Assembly (NCBI GenBank): GCA_015068545.1
Contig: SVKH01000030.1
Location: forward strand, 1-13,678
From: Oscillospiraceae bacterium
GTDB lineage: Bacteria; Bacillota; Clostridia; UBA1381
Length of the DNA: 13,678 nucleotides
Direction of reading: 5' to 3'
The position numbers and the translations under genes were made by a program. The notes beneath the pieces were generated by a model that was not told the origin of the DNA, did not search any database, and saw only the letters and a program-made list of their open reading frames with translations. The stretch's first letter is position 1. Each line of letters starts with the position of its first letter. This document shows positions 1 through 6,588 of this stretch, piece by piece.

Positions 1-213
1 ATAAATGATATATACAGCGCCGCATATGATGTGAAAGATTTCAGAACAATGCAGTTTTTGGATTGGTTCGTGAAAGAACAGCTTGAAGAAGAAAAGAATG
101 CAGAAGACATGATAAAGAAGATGGAACTTTTTGGAAATGATTCCAAGGGACTATATTCCCTAGATGCAGAATATGCTCAAAGAGTTTACTCCGCTCCGTC
201 ACTTGTACTGTAA
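1..213 (+). CDS. Ferritin, C-terminal part (5' end outside window)
   Basis: The frame is open from the first base and ends with TAA at 211-213, giving the last 70 residues of a ferritin. The fragment carries the fourth-helix pattern of bacterial FtnA-type ferritins: aromatic-rich FLDWFVKEQLEEEKNAE at about fragment residues 19-35. Glu26, Gln27, Glu29 and Glu30 match the iron ligands of the ferroxidase and third metal site known from E. coli FtnA. The tail GLYSLDAEY also fits the family. Ferritins oxidise Fe(II) and store it as a mineral in a 24-subunit cytosolic shell. The GTG at 31 is not a credible start, because the ferritin fold is conserved upstream of it. Rubredoxin follows 29 nt later on the same strand with no terminator between, so the two are probably co-transcribed. 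Confidence 0.92.
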   Translation: MNDIYSAAYDVKDFRTMQFLDWFVKEQLEEEKNAEDMIKKMELFGNDSKGLYSLDAEYAQRVYSAPSLVL

Positions 214-242
214 AAATTTTATAATAAGAAAGGAAGAAAATT

Positions 243-398
243 ATGGAAAAATATGTATGCCCTTGCGGATATGTTTATGATCCGGTAGCAGGAGATCCGG
301 AAAACGGTATAGCACCAGGCACAGCTTGGGAAGATGTCCCTGAGGATTTCGTTTGTCCTGTATGCGGACTTGGAAAAGACGCATTTGAAAAGGAATAA
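243..398 (+). CDS. Rubredoxin (51 aa)
   Basis: This is a small one-electron carrier with a single Fe(Cys)4 site. The 51-residue product has the full rubredoxin pattern: YVCPCGYVYDP near the N-terminus, GDPENGIAPGTAWEDVPEDF in the middle, and VCPVCGLGKDAFE at the end. Cys38 and Cys41 are normally spaced. The first pair is Cys6-Pro-Cys8-Gly, one residue shorter than the usual CxxCG. An AGGAAG ribosome binding site at 231-236 sits 6 nt before the ATG. The gene directly follows ferritin. In anaerobes rubredoxin feeds electrons to rubrerythrin, superoxide reductase or flavodiiron proteins. Next to ferritin it might help reduce stored iron, by analogy with Bfd and bacterioferritin, but that is inference. 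Confidence 0.95.
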   Translation: MEKYVCPCGYVYDPVAGDPENGIAPGTAWEDVPEDFVCPVCGLGKDAFEKE

Positions 399-500
399 TA
401 TAGAATATCACGAAAATCTGTTTAAGGACACAAAATAGCCCTGATCGCAAGCGAACAATAGTTTAATTGCAAGCTATACAGAAATCCTTAAAACGATATG
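399..500 (+). other. 3' untranslated region of the ferritin-rubredoxin unit, possible weak fold
   Basis: No gene is visible. Three nested complementary segments could form a weak stem: TTAAGGA (422-428) with TCCTTAA (485-491), ATAGC (435-439) with GCTAT (473-477), and GCAA (447-450) with TTGC (467-470). The loops between them are long and the fold may be chance. I recognise no known riboswitch or small RNA here. Confidence 0.25.
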
Positions 501-534
501 AAGGCGGTGTAAAAAGTTATTTTTACACCGCCTT
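501..534. terminator. Bidirectional intrinsic terminator between convergent units
   Basis: A perfect 15-bp stem (501-515 pairing with 520-534) closes a 4-nt GTTA loop. The stem is GC-rich at its base (AAGGCGGTG) with an A/T-rich top. On the + strand CCTTTTC follows, giving a short U-rich tail for the ferritin-rubredoxin transcript. Read on the - strand the same hairpin lies about 145 nt beyond the last gene of the large operon and is the first strong hairpin met, so it may stop both. The U-tract is short on the - strand, so termination there is less certain. Confidence 0.8.
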
Positions 535-678
535 TTCAGTTAAATTTGAGTTAATTCAAATTCCCGTTTTTATTTATTTTTTCGCTTTTTACTCGCAGCT
601 AAAATACCGAGAAGCTCTTTTCACTTTCGTTTTGCGAATATAGACTTCTTATATAAAGTCATTCACTCAGAAAAATGA
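535..678. other. AT-rich intergenic stretch, no gene seen
   Basis: This is the spacer between the terminator and the 3' end of the large operon. It holds T-rich runs and one small inverted repeat, AATTTGA (543-549) with TCAAATT (556-562). No open reading frame with a ribosome binding site, no tRNA-like fold and no convincing promoter was found. Confidence 0.5.
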
Positions 679-1005
679 TTATACCTCATGCCCTGCATCT
701 CTTAATTTATCTAGCCTTGTGTTGCGGAAATACAGCGCAACATCAATAGAAATTTCGATAAAATTAAGAACATAGAAAAAGAAGCTAAGGTAAAATATAA
801 ATCCGCTGCTTCCCATAGCAAGCACCTGTATAAATTTACGCGCTATACCAAATGCGTAACCAATCAGCAGGAATACTTCAAAAAATAAGCTTTTTCCCTT
901 TGCAGTTCTTGATATTAGTGATTTTCGGATAGAAATAGGCCACGAAAGACCAAAACAAAAAATCGTTAGCGCCTCAAATAGGTCTGTGATGATATGTAAA
1001 TCCAT
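679..1005 (-). CDS. Small PQ-loop/SemiSWEET-like membrane protein (108 aa)
   Basis: The 108-residue product has about three hydrophobic segments (roughly residues 8-25, 40-60 and 69-93). After the first, a basic stretch SWPISIRKSLISRTAKGKSL (21-40) resembles the PQ-loop/SemiSWEET signature, in which a Pro-containing turn is followed by a KSAKG(L/K)S motif. The Pro-Gln pair itself is replaced by Pro-Ile. SemiSWEETs are three-helix transporters that work as dimers. The start ATG follows AAGGAG with about 9 nt spacing and lies 15 nt after the stop of the flavoprotein gene, so it is the last gene of the redox operon. It carries no haem-ligating His pattern of a SdhC/FrdC anchor that I can identify. 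Its role is unknown. Transport of a substrate or product of the reductase is one possibility. Confidence 0.6.
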   Translation of the reverse strand: MDLHIITDLFEALTIFCFGLSWPISIRKSLISRTAKGKSLFFEVFLLIGYAFGIARKFIQVLAMGSSGFIFYLSFFFYVLNFIEISIDVALYFRNTRLDKLRDAGHEV

Positions 1006-1020
1006 TTTGTTTAACTCCTT

Positions 1021-2625
1021 TTATATGCTTTGTTGGTTTGTGTAATTGGGAAGAAGCTTTGGCGATACATTTTCTGTTTCAATACCTGCGCTTGCCAGTT
1101 CCTTTTCAAACTTTTCTATATGTGAAAGAGACAGCTTTCCCAGCTCAACCTTCTTCGCCTTTGATGCTGCATTCTGACCGGCACTTCTGCCAAACACAAT
1201 AATATCCAGTAGAGAATTACCCATAAGTCTGTTTTTTCCGTGGATTCCGCCTACGGCTTCGCCAGCCACAAACAAATTCTCTACGTTCGTTGTCATGCAG
1301 TCCGGACCAATATCAAGACCACCGTTCTGATAATGAAGTGTAGGATAGACCAAAATAGGCTCCTTTCTAATATCAATACCATATTTTGCAAACATACGCA
1401 TCATGGCAGGTATTCTCTTTTCTATCGTACCCTCGCCGCCTATCTTTTCTATCATAGGCGTATCTAGCCACACTCCCTGACAATTTCCTACGTCTACACC
1501 GCTATCATTTGCCGAGCATTCACGGATAATAGCCGCGGCAGCAACGTCTCTGGTTTCAAGAGGGTGCATAAATACTTCACCCTTTTCATTCACTAGTTTG
1601 GCACCTAGCGAACGCACCTTTTCGGTAACCAAAGCGCCAAAAATCTGCTCCGGATACGCAACACCCGTTGGATGATACTGAAGAGTTTCGGCATATAGAA
1701 GCTTTGCTCCTACTCTGTATCCAAGTACAAGTCCATCTGCTGTTGCACCATAGTGGTTTGATGTAGGAAATCCCTGATAGTGCATACGTCCGGCACCTCC
1801 TGTTGCAATGATAACCGTCTTTGCCTTTGCAACCAAAAGCTCCTTTGTTTCCATATTCATAAGAACAGCCCCTGCTGCCTTGCCGTTTTCGTCCAAAACA
1901 AGCTCTATTGCTGAGGTGAAATCTACTATGGGAATATTACGGTTTAAAACTTCGTCACGAAGTGTCCGCATAATTTCCGCGCCGGAATAGTCCTTGGCAG
2001 CGTGCATTCTCTTTCGCGAAGTTCCTCCACCATGGGTGGTTACCATAGTTCCGTCTGCTTCTTTATCAAATTCCACACCTAAATTACCAAGCCACAAAAT
2101 AGCCTCGGGAGCATCGCATACAAGCTTTGATAAAAGTTCTCTTTTTGCGGCAAAATGTCCGCCGCCAAATGCATCTATAAAATGAATTGCAGGCGAATCA
2201 TTTGGCTTATCCGCCGCCTGAATACCACCTTCTGCCATAACTGTGTTTGCATCACCCATTCTGAGCTTTGTGACAATCATAACATCAGCACCTGCTTCAT
2301 GAGCCTCTATTGCCGCAGAAGTTCCTGCTCCACCACCACCGATAATTAAAACATCAGTTTCGTAATCAGGATGGTCAAGATCTACCGAATCTGACTTTAT
2401 ACGGCTATGCGCCTGCAAAATTCCTGCAAGCTCCTTTGGGACTTTTTCTCCTTTATTAGGGCCGATTTTAAGTACTTCAAATTCATCCTTCTTATAGTCA
2501 GGATGAAAAGCCGCCAGAAGGTTTTCCTTCTGCTCTGCTGTCATGCGATCCGGTTCTAAGGCAATATTCTTTTCTCTTGCCGTTTCCACAGCCAAGAGAG
2601 ATTTTTTAAACTTTTCCGAATACAT
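1021..2625 (-). CDS. Fumarate reductase/succinate dehydrogenase-type flavoprotein (FrdA/TfrA-like, soluble)
   Basis: The 534-residue protein has an N-terminal extension of about 88 residues, then the FAD-binding fold (IIGGGGAG, 94-101) and the fumarate-reductase active site. Visible catalytic-site equivalents are His318 (HPTG), Thr334-Glu335 (LVTEKVR), Arg359 (ETRD, position of the proton-donating Arg), His431 (HYQNGG) and Arg466 (GKNRLMGN). Asn127 in ANTVMAEGG stands where SdhA/FrdA have the His that binds FAD covalently, so FAD is probably non-covalent. The chain ends about 55 residues after the last FAD motif and lacks the usual C-terminal helical domain. There is no signal peptide. The ATG follows GGAGGATG closely and lies 13 nt after its iron-sulfur partner gene. 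It probably reduces fumarate or a related unsaturated acid in the cytosol. The exact substrate cannot be read from sequence. Confidence 0.85.
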   Translation of the reverse strand: MYSEKFKKSLLAVETAREKNIALEPDRMTAEQKENLLAAFHPDYKKDEFEVLKIGPNKGEKVPKELAGILQAHSRIKSDSVDLDHPDYETDVLIIGGGGAGTSAAIEAHEAGADVMIVTKLRMGDANTVMAEGGIQAADKPNDSPAIHFIDAFGGGHFAAKRELLSKLVCDAPEAILWLGNLGVEFDKEADGTMVTTHGGGTSRKRMHAAKDYSGAEIMRTLRDEVLNRNIPIVDFTSAIELVLDENGKAAGAVLMNMETKELLVAKAKTVIIATGGAGRMHYQGFPTSNHYGATADGLVLGYRVGAKLLYAETLQYHPTGVAYPEQIFGALVTEKVRSLGAKLVNEKGEVFMHPLETRDVAAAAIIRECSANDSGVDVGNCQGVWLDTPMIEKIGGEGTIEKRIPAMMRMFAKYGIDIRKEPILVYPTLHYQNGGLDIGPDCMTTNVENLFVAGEAVGGIHGKNRLMGNSLLDIIVFGRSAGQNAASKAKKVELGKLSLSHIEKFEKELASAGIETENVSPKLLPNYTNQQSI

Positions 2626-2638
2626 CTTCTCATCCTCC

Positions 2639-3313
2639 CTATTTTTCTATATCTCGCGTGTTATAAAGCTCCTTCATTTCCTCGATAGGCTTTTGCATAA
2701 GAGCCTCTATAAGATCTGTAAAATCGCCATTCTTTATTTCCTTTACACGCTCCTCCAAATGCCCGCATTCCGGTGCCAGATACTTTCCGTTAATTCTCCT
2801 TGCAAGCATTGCAACCTGCGGATGTGAAATACCGGCAGGACACCTTGCGGAGCACACTCCGCACATTACACAGTCGAAGGACTCCTTCGCGCATTTTTCA
2901 AAATCGCCTCTCTGAGCATAGGCAATATACTGCAGAACATTTAGCCCTTGGGTACAGCTTTTTGTGCAGGCATTACAGCCGATACAAGAGTAAATTTCAG
3001 GATAAAGCTGCATCATAACAGACTCACTTGCCTGAATTTTTTCTATATCATAGCTTTCCTTTACCAAAGGGAAAAATGGTAGTGTTGCAATATACATATC
3101 ATTCTCAACCTTGGTCTGACAAGCAAGACAAGCCTTTAACTCCCTTTCGCCCTTTATACGGTAAATAGTAGCACAAGCACCGCAAAATCCGTTACGGCAA
3201 CCACAGCCACGAACCAACTGATATCCGGCATATTCCATAGCAGTCATGATTGTTAAATTATCCGGCACTTCATACTTTTTGCCGAAAAGATATATATTAA
3301 CTAAATTCTCCAT
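2639..3313 (-). CDS. FrdB/TfrB-like iron-sulfur protein with [2Fe-2S] and two [4Fe-4S] motifs
   Basis: The 224-residue protein is the electron-transfer partner of the adjacent flavoprotein. The N-terminal plant-type ferredoxin domain has Cys37, Cys39, Cys44, Cys47, Cys62 and Cys65 (GCGCRNGFCGAC, then ACLACQT), more cysteines than the four needed for one [2Fe-2S]. The C-terminal part has two complete CxxCxxCxxxC motifs, at 110-120 and 148-158. Classic SdhB/FrdB proteins carry one [4Fe-4S] and one [3Fe-4S] instead, and contact a membrane anchor. The chosen ATG (3311-3313) follows AAGGAG at good distance, 10 nt after the FlxA-type gene. The longer open frame to 3430 would run far into that gene and has no such site. 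It resembles the N-terminal half of thiol:fumarate reductase TfrB. Confidence 0.88.
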   Translation of the reverse strand: MENLVNIYLFGKKYEVPDNLTIMTAMEYAGYQLVRGCGCRNGFCGACATIYRIKGERELKACLACQTKVENDMYIATLPFFPLVKESYDIEKIQASESVMMQLYPEIYSCIGCNACTKSCTQGLNVLQYIAYAQRGDFEKCAKESFDCVMCGVCSARCPAGISHPQVAMLARRINGKYLAPECGHLEERVKEIKNGDFTDLIEALMQKPIEEMKELYNTRDIEK

Positions 3314-3323
3314 GTTTTTCTCC

Positions 3324-4157
3324 TTAATACTCATCCGGAAGCTCATCCAGTTCGTCGCATCTGAATACCGGTCCGTCCTTGCAGACATACTTTGCGCCAA
3401 CATTACATCTTCCGCATTTTCCCACTCCACATTTCATCCTGAGCTCTAGAGTAGTGTAAATATGGCATTTCTCAAATCCAAGCTGGCAAAGTTCGTCCAA
3501 TGTAAACTTGATCATAACAGGTGGGCCGCACAGTACCGCTATTTTATCTGTGTCAAAGCCAAGCTCCTTAACATAATTTGGGACAAATCCCACATGAGAG
3601 TCCCAGCCTTCCTGAGGTCTGTCAATAGTCAGATGTACCCTAACACCGGCATCATTTGACCACTCTTCTATAATTTCCTTATAATCCAGCAAATCATCCT
3701 TGCTTCTGGATCCGTAAACAATATCAATATCACCGTATCGCTCACGATAGTATCGGCAGTAATTGATAACCGAACGAAGCGGTGCAAGTCCAACACCGCC
3801 TGCTATAAACAGAAGATTCTTCCCTGCAAATTCGTCGTCAACAGGGAACGGTTTCCCATACGGGCCGCGGATTGTAATTTGCTGACCAACCTCCGCATGA
3901 TGAAGCCAATCGGTTACACAGCCGCACTTTTTAATGGAAAACTCCATAAAATCCTGGTTGGTAGGCGAAGAAGTTATAGAAAACATCGCCTCTCCCACTC
4001 CCGGAACAGAAAGCATAGCACATTGCCCCGGACGGTGGTCAAAAGCTTTTTTGCCATCCGGCATCACTACCCTAAAGGTTTTAATATCCGGTGTATCTAT
4101 GCGCACATCGGTTATCACTCCGATTTTGGGGATTAAAGCTTCTTCCATGTTATTCAC
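3324..4157 (-). CDS. flxA: FAD/NAD(P)-binding oxidoreductase, FlxA-type NADH dehydrogenase subunit
   Basis: The 277-residue protein belongs to the ferredoxin-NADP reductase/PyrK superfamily. It has a flavin domain (about 1-110), a NAD(P)-binding domain with the glycine motif IAGGVGLAPLRSV (118-130) and LCGPPVM (209-215), and a C-terminal [2Fe-2S] site with Cys243, Cys248, Cys251 and Cys259 (CGVGKCGRCNVG). In Flx-Hdr complexes this subunit oxidises NADH and passes electrons on to the iron-sulfur subunits and HdrA. For the start I chose GTG at 4155-4157: GGAGGG lies 7 nt upstream and only one base separates it from the preceding stop. An ATG at 4148 is the alternative, but its nearest ribosome binding site is 16 nt away. 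Anaerobic sulfite reductase subunit B is a related family, but no AsrC gene is present. Confidence 0.88.
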   Translation of the reverse strand: MNNMEEALIPKIGVITDVRIDTPDIKTFRVVMPDGKKAFDHRPGQCAMLSVPGVGEAMFSITSSPTNQDFMEFSIKKCGCVTDWLHHAEVGQQITIRGPYGKPFPVDDEFAGKNLLFIAGGVGLAPLRSVINYCRYYRERYGDIDIVYGSRSKDDLLDYKEIIEEWSNDAGVRVHLTIDRPQEGWDSHVGFVPNYVKELGFDTDKIAVLCGPPVMIKFTLDELCQLGFEKCHIYTTLELRMKCGVGKCGRCNVGAKYVCKDGPVFRCDELDELPDEY

Positions 4158-4158
4158 T

Positions 4159-5175
4159 TTACTTCCCTCCAATCTTCTTCATTACTTTAACAATATTCAT
4201 GGAAACAGGACATTTTGCAATACACCTGCCACATCCTACACATCCAAATATTCCTTCATTGTTTTCAGGATAATACACCAGTTTGTGCATAAATCTTTGT
4301 CGGAATCGTTCTTTTTGAGTATGCCGGTTATTCCCATGAGCCATTTTTGTAAAATCAGAATACATACAAGAGTCCCAGCATCTAAACCTAATAATGCCAC
4401 TGCCCGTGTTAAAATCTTTAATATCGTAGCACTGACAGGTAGGACATACAAAAGTGCAAGCACCGCACCCAAGACAGCTTCCTGATAGCTCATCCCAAGC
4501 AGGGTGGCAGAAAAACTCATCTGTCTTTCCTCCGCCAAAGGCATCTGCTTTCAGGTTTTTAAGCGGAAGCTTATCCATAATTTTTAATATTTTTTCCTTT
4601 TGCTCTCTAACTCTATCTTCATCGCATTCTACTATATATGAGGTAATCTTTTTTAAAAAATTCTCGCCTTTTTCCGTATTTGCTTTAAAGAATACTTCCT
4701 CATCTGTTTTCCATGACGAAATATCACCTGACGGTTCTTGCGGAGATACATCGAAAGTAGTGCAAAAGCAGGTCTCTGCAGGTCTTGTACAAGCTGTTGA
4801 TATAATAATGCCTTCTTCACGCCTTTTTGCATAATAGCTATCCACCGGCTCCGCAAGAAAAACCCGGTCTAAAACCTCGATGCTTTTTACATCGCAGGCG
4901 CGGACACCAAAGACAACAAAAGGTCCGTTTTCTCTTCTTGTATCTATCACTTCGATGCTTTTACCTTCTGTTTTAAACTCCATAAGGTTCTCTGTCTGCG
5001 GAAAAAACAATTCCTTAGGACTTAGTGAGGTATTTACAGCATCGCTCCACACATCACCCTTTTCCCATGGCTTATATACGATGCTTTCGCCTATATCAAC
5101 AGGAAGGTACAATTTTGCAATTTTTGCAATTTCTTCAAAAACATCATCCATTTTATCAATAGGGCATTTAAGCAT
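4159..5175 (-). CDS. Dicluster iron-sulfur protein, FlxB/AsrA-like
   Basis: The 338-residue protein has two CxxCxxCxxxC [4Fe-4S] motifs, at 234-244 (CLGCGACTFVC) and 312-322 (CVGCGRCIAKC), and extra cysteines at 94, 129, 136, 138, 223, 247 and 249. The N-terminal part with GVRACD and ACTRPAETCFCTT resembles anaerobic sulfite reductase subunit A and related electron-transfer proteins found beside FlxA. It should relay electrons between FlxA and the MvhD-like and HdrA subunits in the cytosol. The start ATG at 5173-5175 has an AGGAGGG site 6 nt upstream and overlaps the preceding gene by 8 nt. The longer frame from 5217 lies entirely inside the preceding gene. Which of this and the next gene is named FlxB or FlxC elsewhere is not certain to me. 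Confidence 0.82.
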   Translation of the reverse strand: MLKCPIDKMDDVFEEIAKIAKLYLPVDIGESIVYKPWEKGDVWSDAVNTSLSPKELFFPQTENLMEFKTEGKSIEVIDTRRENGPFVVFGVRACDVKSIEVLDRVFLAEPVDSYYAKRREEGIIISTACTRPAETCFCTTFDVSPQEPSGDISSWKTDEEVFFKANTEKGENFLKKITSYIVECDEDRVREQKEKILKIMDKLPLKNLKADAFGGGKTDEFFCHPAWDELSGSCLGCGACTFVCPTCQCYDIKDFNTGSGIIRFRCWDSCMYSDFTKMAHGNNRHTQKERFRQRFMHKLVYYPENNEGIFGCVGCGRCIAKCPVSMNIVKVMKKIGGK

Positions 5176-6166
5176 CAGTATCCCTCCTATCAAGCACATC
5201 ACAAGGCTCCGGATCATCCACCGTGTAGTCCACTAAAGGAGCTCTGGCACCAACCTCTGCTCCTGCCTGATACTCTCCATAAAACTCATTTATATCCTTT
5301 ATAAACTTACGGTTTAAAAGGTGAAGTGGTATTTTTTCCGGACAAACTCTTGAACATTCGCCACAGTCTGTACATCTGCCTGCAACATGATATGCTCTTA
5401 TAATATGGAACATCTGCTCCTCAAAGTTATTTGCCGGAGACTTATTTTCCGCTCCCGATAGCGGATTATCAAACACACACTTTTCGCAGGTGCACGCAGG
5501 ACAAACATCTCTGCAGGCATTGCAGCGTATACAACGGGAAAGCTGGCTCTGCCAGAAAGCAAATCTCTCATCCGGCGTCATAGCCTCAATTTCGGCTACC
5601 TGATCGAATCTTGCTGATTCTATTACTTCTCCACTATCTCCCAAAAGCTCATCAAAAGCCACATGCTTTTTACTCTTACAGTTATCGCATCTTTCTAAAA
5701 GCACGTCTTTTGCCGGAACGGTAATCGGATTATCCTCGTATATAGTTGTGACCAAGAGGTTTTCTTCCTCCTCATGGATTTTGGTTATTCCATCACCTGA
5801 TACTGCCTTTAGTCTGGAAATATCCACCATTCCTGAGCATGGGATACCAACCGCATACACATTCTCTCTATTAAATCGGTGCTCGGTTAATAGCTGATTA
5901 AAACTGTATGTATCGCAAGGCTTTAAAAACACAAGGAGCTTTCCTTCTATTCCGTCCGTTTTGGAAACAAGATATTTCGAGAGATTAGCTCCGCAAAAAT
6001 CATTAAAGACAAAGCTTTTTCTTATATCATCTTCCGTAGTAAATATCCTAGGAGTTACGTCATAACTAAATTCGCCCATACTCCATCCAAGTACCGCAGA
6101 AACTGTACCATCTGCAAGCAGAGAAACTGCTTTATCTACCAGCTGGCTTTTTGTTATCTTTTGCAT
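5168..6166 (-). CDS. Dicluster iron-sulfur protein, FlxC-like
   Basis: The 332-residue protein has two [4Fe-4S] motifs in its C-terminal half, Cys212/215/218/222 (CIRCNACRDVC) and Cys265/268/271/275 (CTDCGECSRVC). A cysteine-rich insert (Cys225, 227, 230) follows the first motif, and a CDNC pair lies at 160-163. The N-terminal half with FLKPCDTYSFNQLL and VGIPCSG resembles the beta subunits of coenzyme F420 hydrogenase and formate dehydrogenase-associated proteins, which often bind flavin and iron-sulfur clusters. Any flavin here is inference. It probably acts as an electron relay in the Flx module. The ATG follows GGAGGATC by about 6 nt and overlaps the previous gene by 13 nt. Confidence 0.82.
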   Translation of the reverse strand: MQKITKSQLVDKAVSLLADGTVSAVLGWSMGEFSYDVTPRIFTTEDDIRKSFVFNDFCGANLSKYLVSKTDGIEGKLLVFLKPCDTYSFNQLLTEHRFNRENVYAVGIPCSGMVDISRLKAVSGDGITKIHEEEENLLVTTIYEDNPITVPAKDVLLERCDNCKSKKHVAFDELLGDSGEVIESARFDQVAEIEAMTPDERFAFWQSQLSRCIRCNACRDVCPACTCEKCVFDNPLSGAENKSPANNFEEQMFHIIRAYHVAGRCTDCGECSRVCPEKIPLHLLNRKFIKDINEFYGEYQAGAEVGARAPLVDYTVDDPEPCDVLDRRDTDA

Positions 6167-6588
6167 CGCAGATCCTCCAACTTTTTATTCTCTCCCAAAG
6201 ACGTAACCTTTTTTACAAATTCATTCATGGTATCGGCAAATTTTGCACCTTCTGCCGCAGAAACCCATTCTACACGGGTTCGCTCTCTTTCTATACCAAG
6301 ATAATCAAGCATAGAAAACAGCAAAGTCATTCTCCGTCTTGTGTAGTAGTTGCCTGATGTATAGTGGCAATCTCCCGGATGGCATCCGCATATAATAACT
6401 CCGTCCGCTCCTCTTTGAAAAGCACGGAGAACAAATATAGGATTAACTCGGCAGGAGCAAGGAACTCTTATAATTTTTACATCTGCCGGATAGTTAAGAC
6501 GATTGTTTCCTGCAAGGTCTGCGCCGGCATAGGAACACCAATTACAGCAAAAGGCAACTATTAACGGTTTATGTTCATTTATCTGCAT
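6154..6588 (-). CDS. flxD: MvhD-like electron-transfer subunit (FlxD type)
   Basis: The 144-residue protein carries all three cysteine motifs of the MvhD/FlpD family: FCCNWCSYAGAD (13-24), RVPCSCRV (41-48) and ICGCHPGDCHYTSGN (66-80). MvhD binds a [2Fe-2S] cluster and docks the electron-donating enzyme onto HdrA in methanogens. In bacterial Flx-Hdr complexes it connects the NADH-oxidising module to HdrA. Here no Mvh hydrogenase subunits follow, only the Flx genes, so the donor should be NAD(P)H. The ATG follows GGAGGTGG and overlaps the end of hdrA by 10 nt, which places the two proteins in translational coupling, as their contact would suggest. Confidence 0.93.
   Translation of the reverse strand: MQINEHKPLIVAFCCNWCSYAGADLAGNNRLNYPADVKIIRVPCSCRVNPIFVLRAFQRGADGVIICGCHPGDCHYTSGNYYTRRRMTLLFSMLDYLGIERERTRVEWVSAAEGAKFADTMNEFVKKVTSLGENKKLEDLRCKR

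Noticed and set aside
241..450. Open frame of 69 aa on the - strand
   Set aside because: It is antisense to the rubredoxin gene, whose family motifs are unmistakable.
1021..2625. L-aspartate oxidase (nadB) as identity of the flavoprotein
   Set aside because: The HYxxGG and GxHGxNRL motifs are shared, but nadA and nadC are absent, the partner is a FrdB-like iron-sulfur protein, and the ETRD and HPTG segments match fumarate reductases.
3934..4485. Open frame of 183 aa on the + strand
   Set aside because: It lies antisense to the FlxA- and FlxB-type genes, which have clear motifs and good ribosome binding sites. Its own sequence has low complexity and no recognisable domain.
4159..5175. Assimilatory or anaerobic sulfite reductase (asrAB) as an alternative reading of the two genes at 3324-5175
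   Set aside because: Both proteins resemble AsrA and AsrB, but no AsrC sirohaem subunit is present and the genes sit directly behind hdrA and an MvhD-like gene, which fits the Flx module better.
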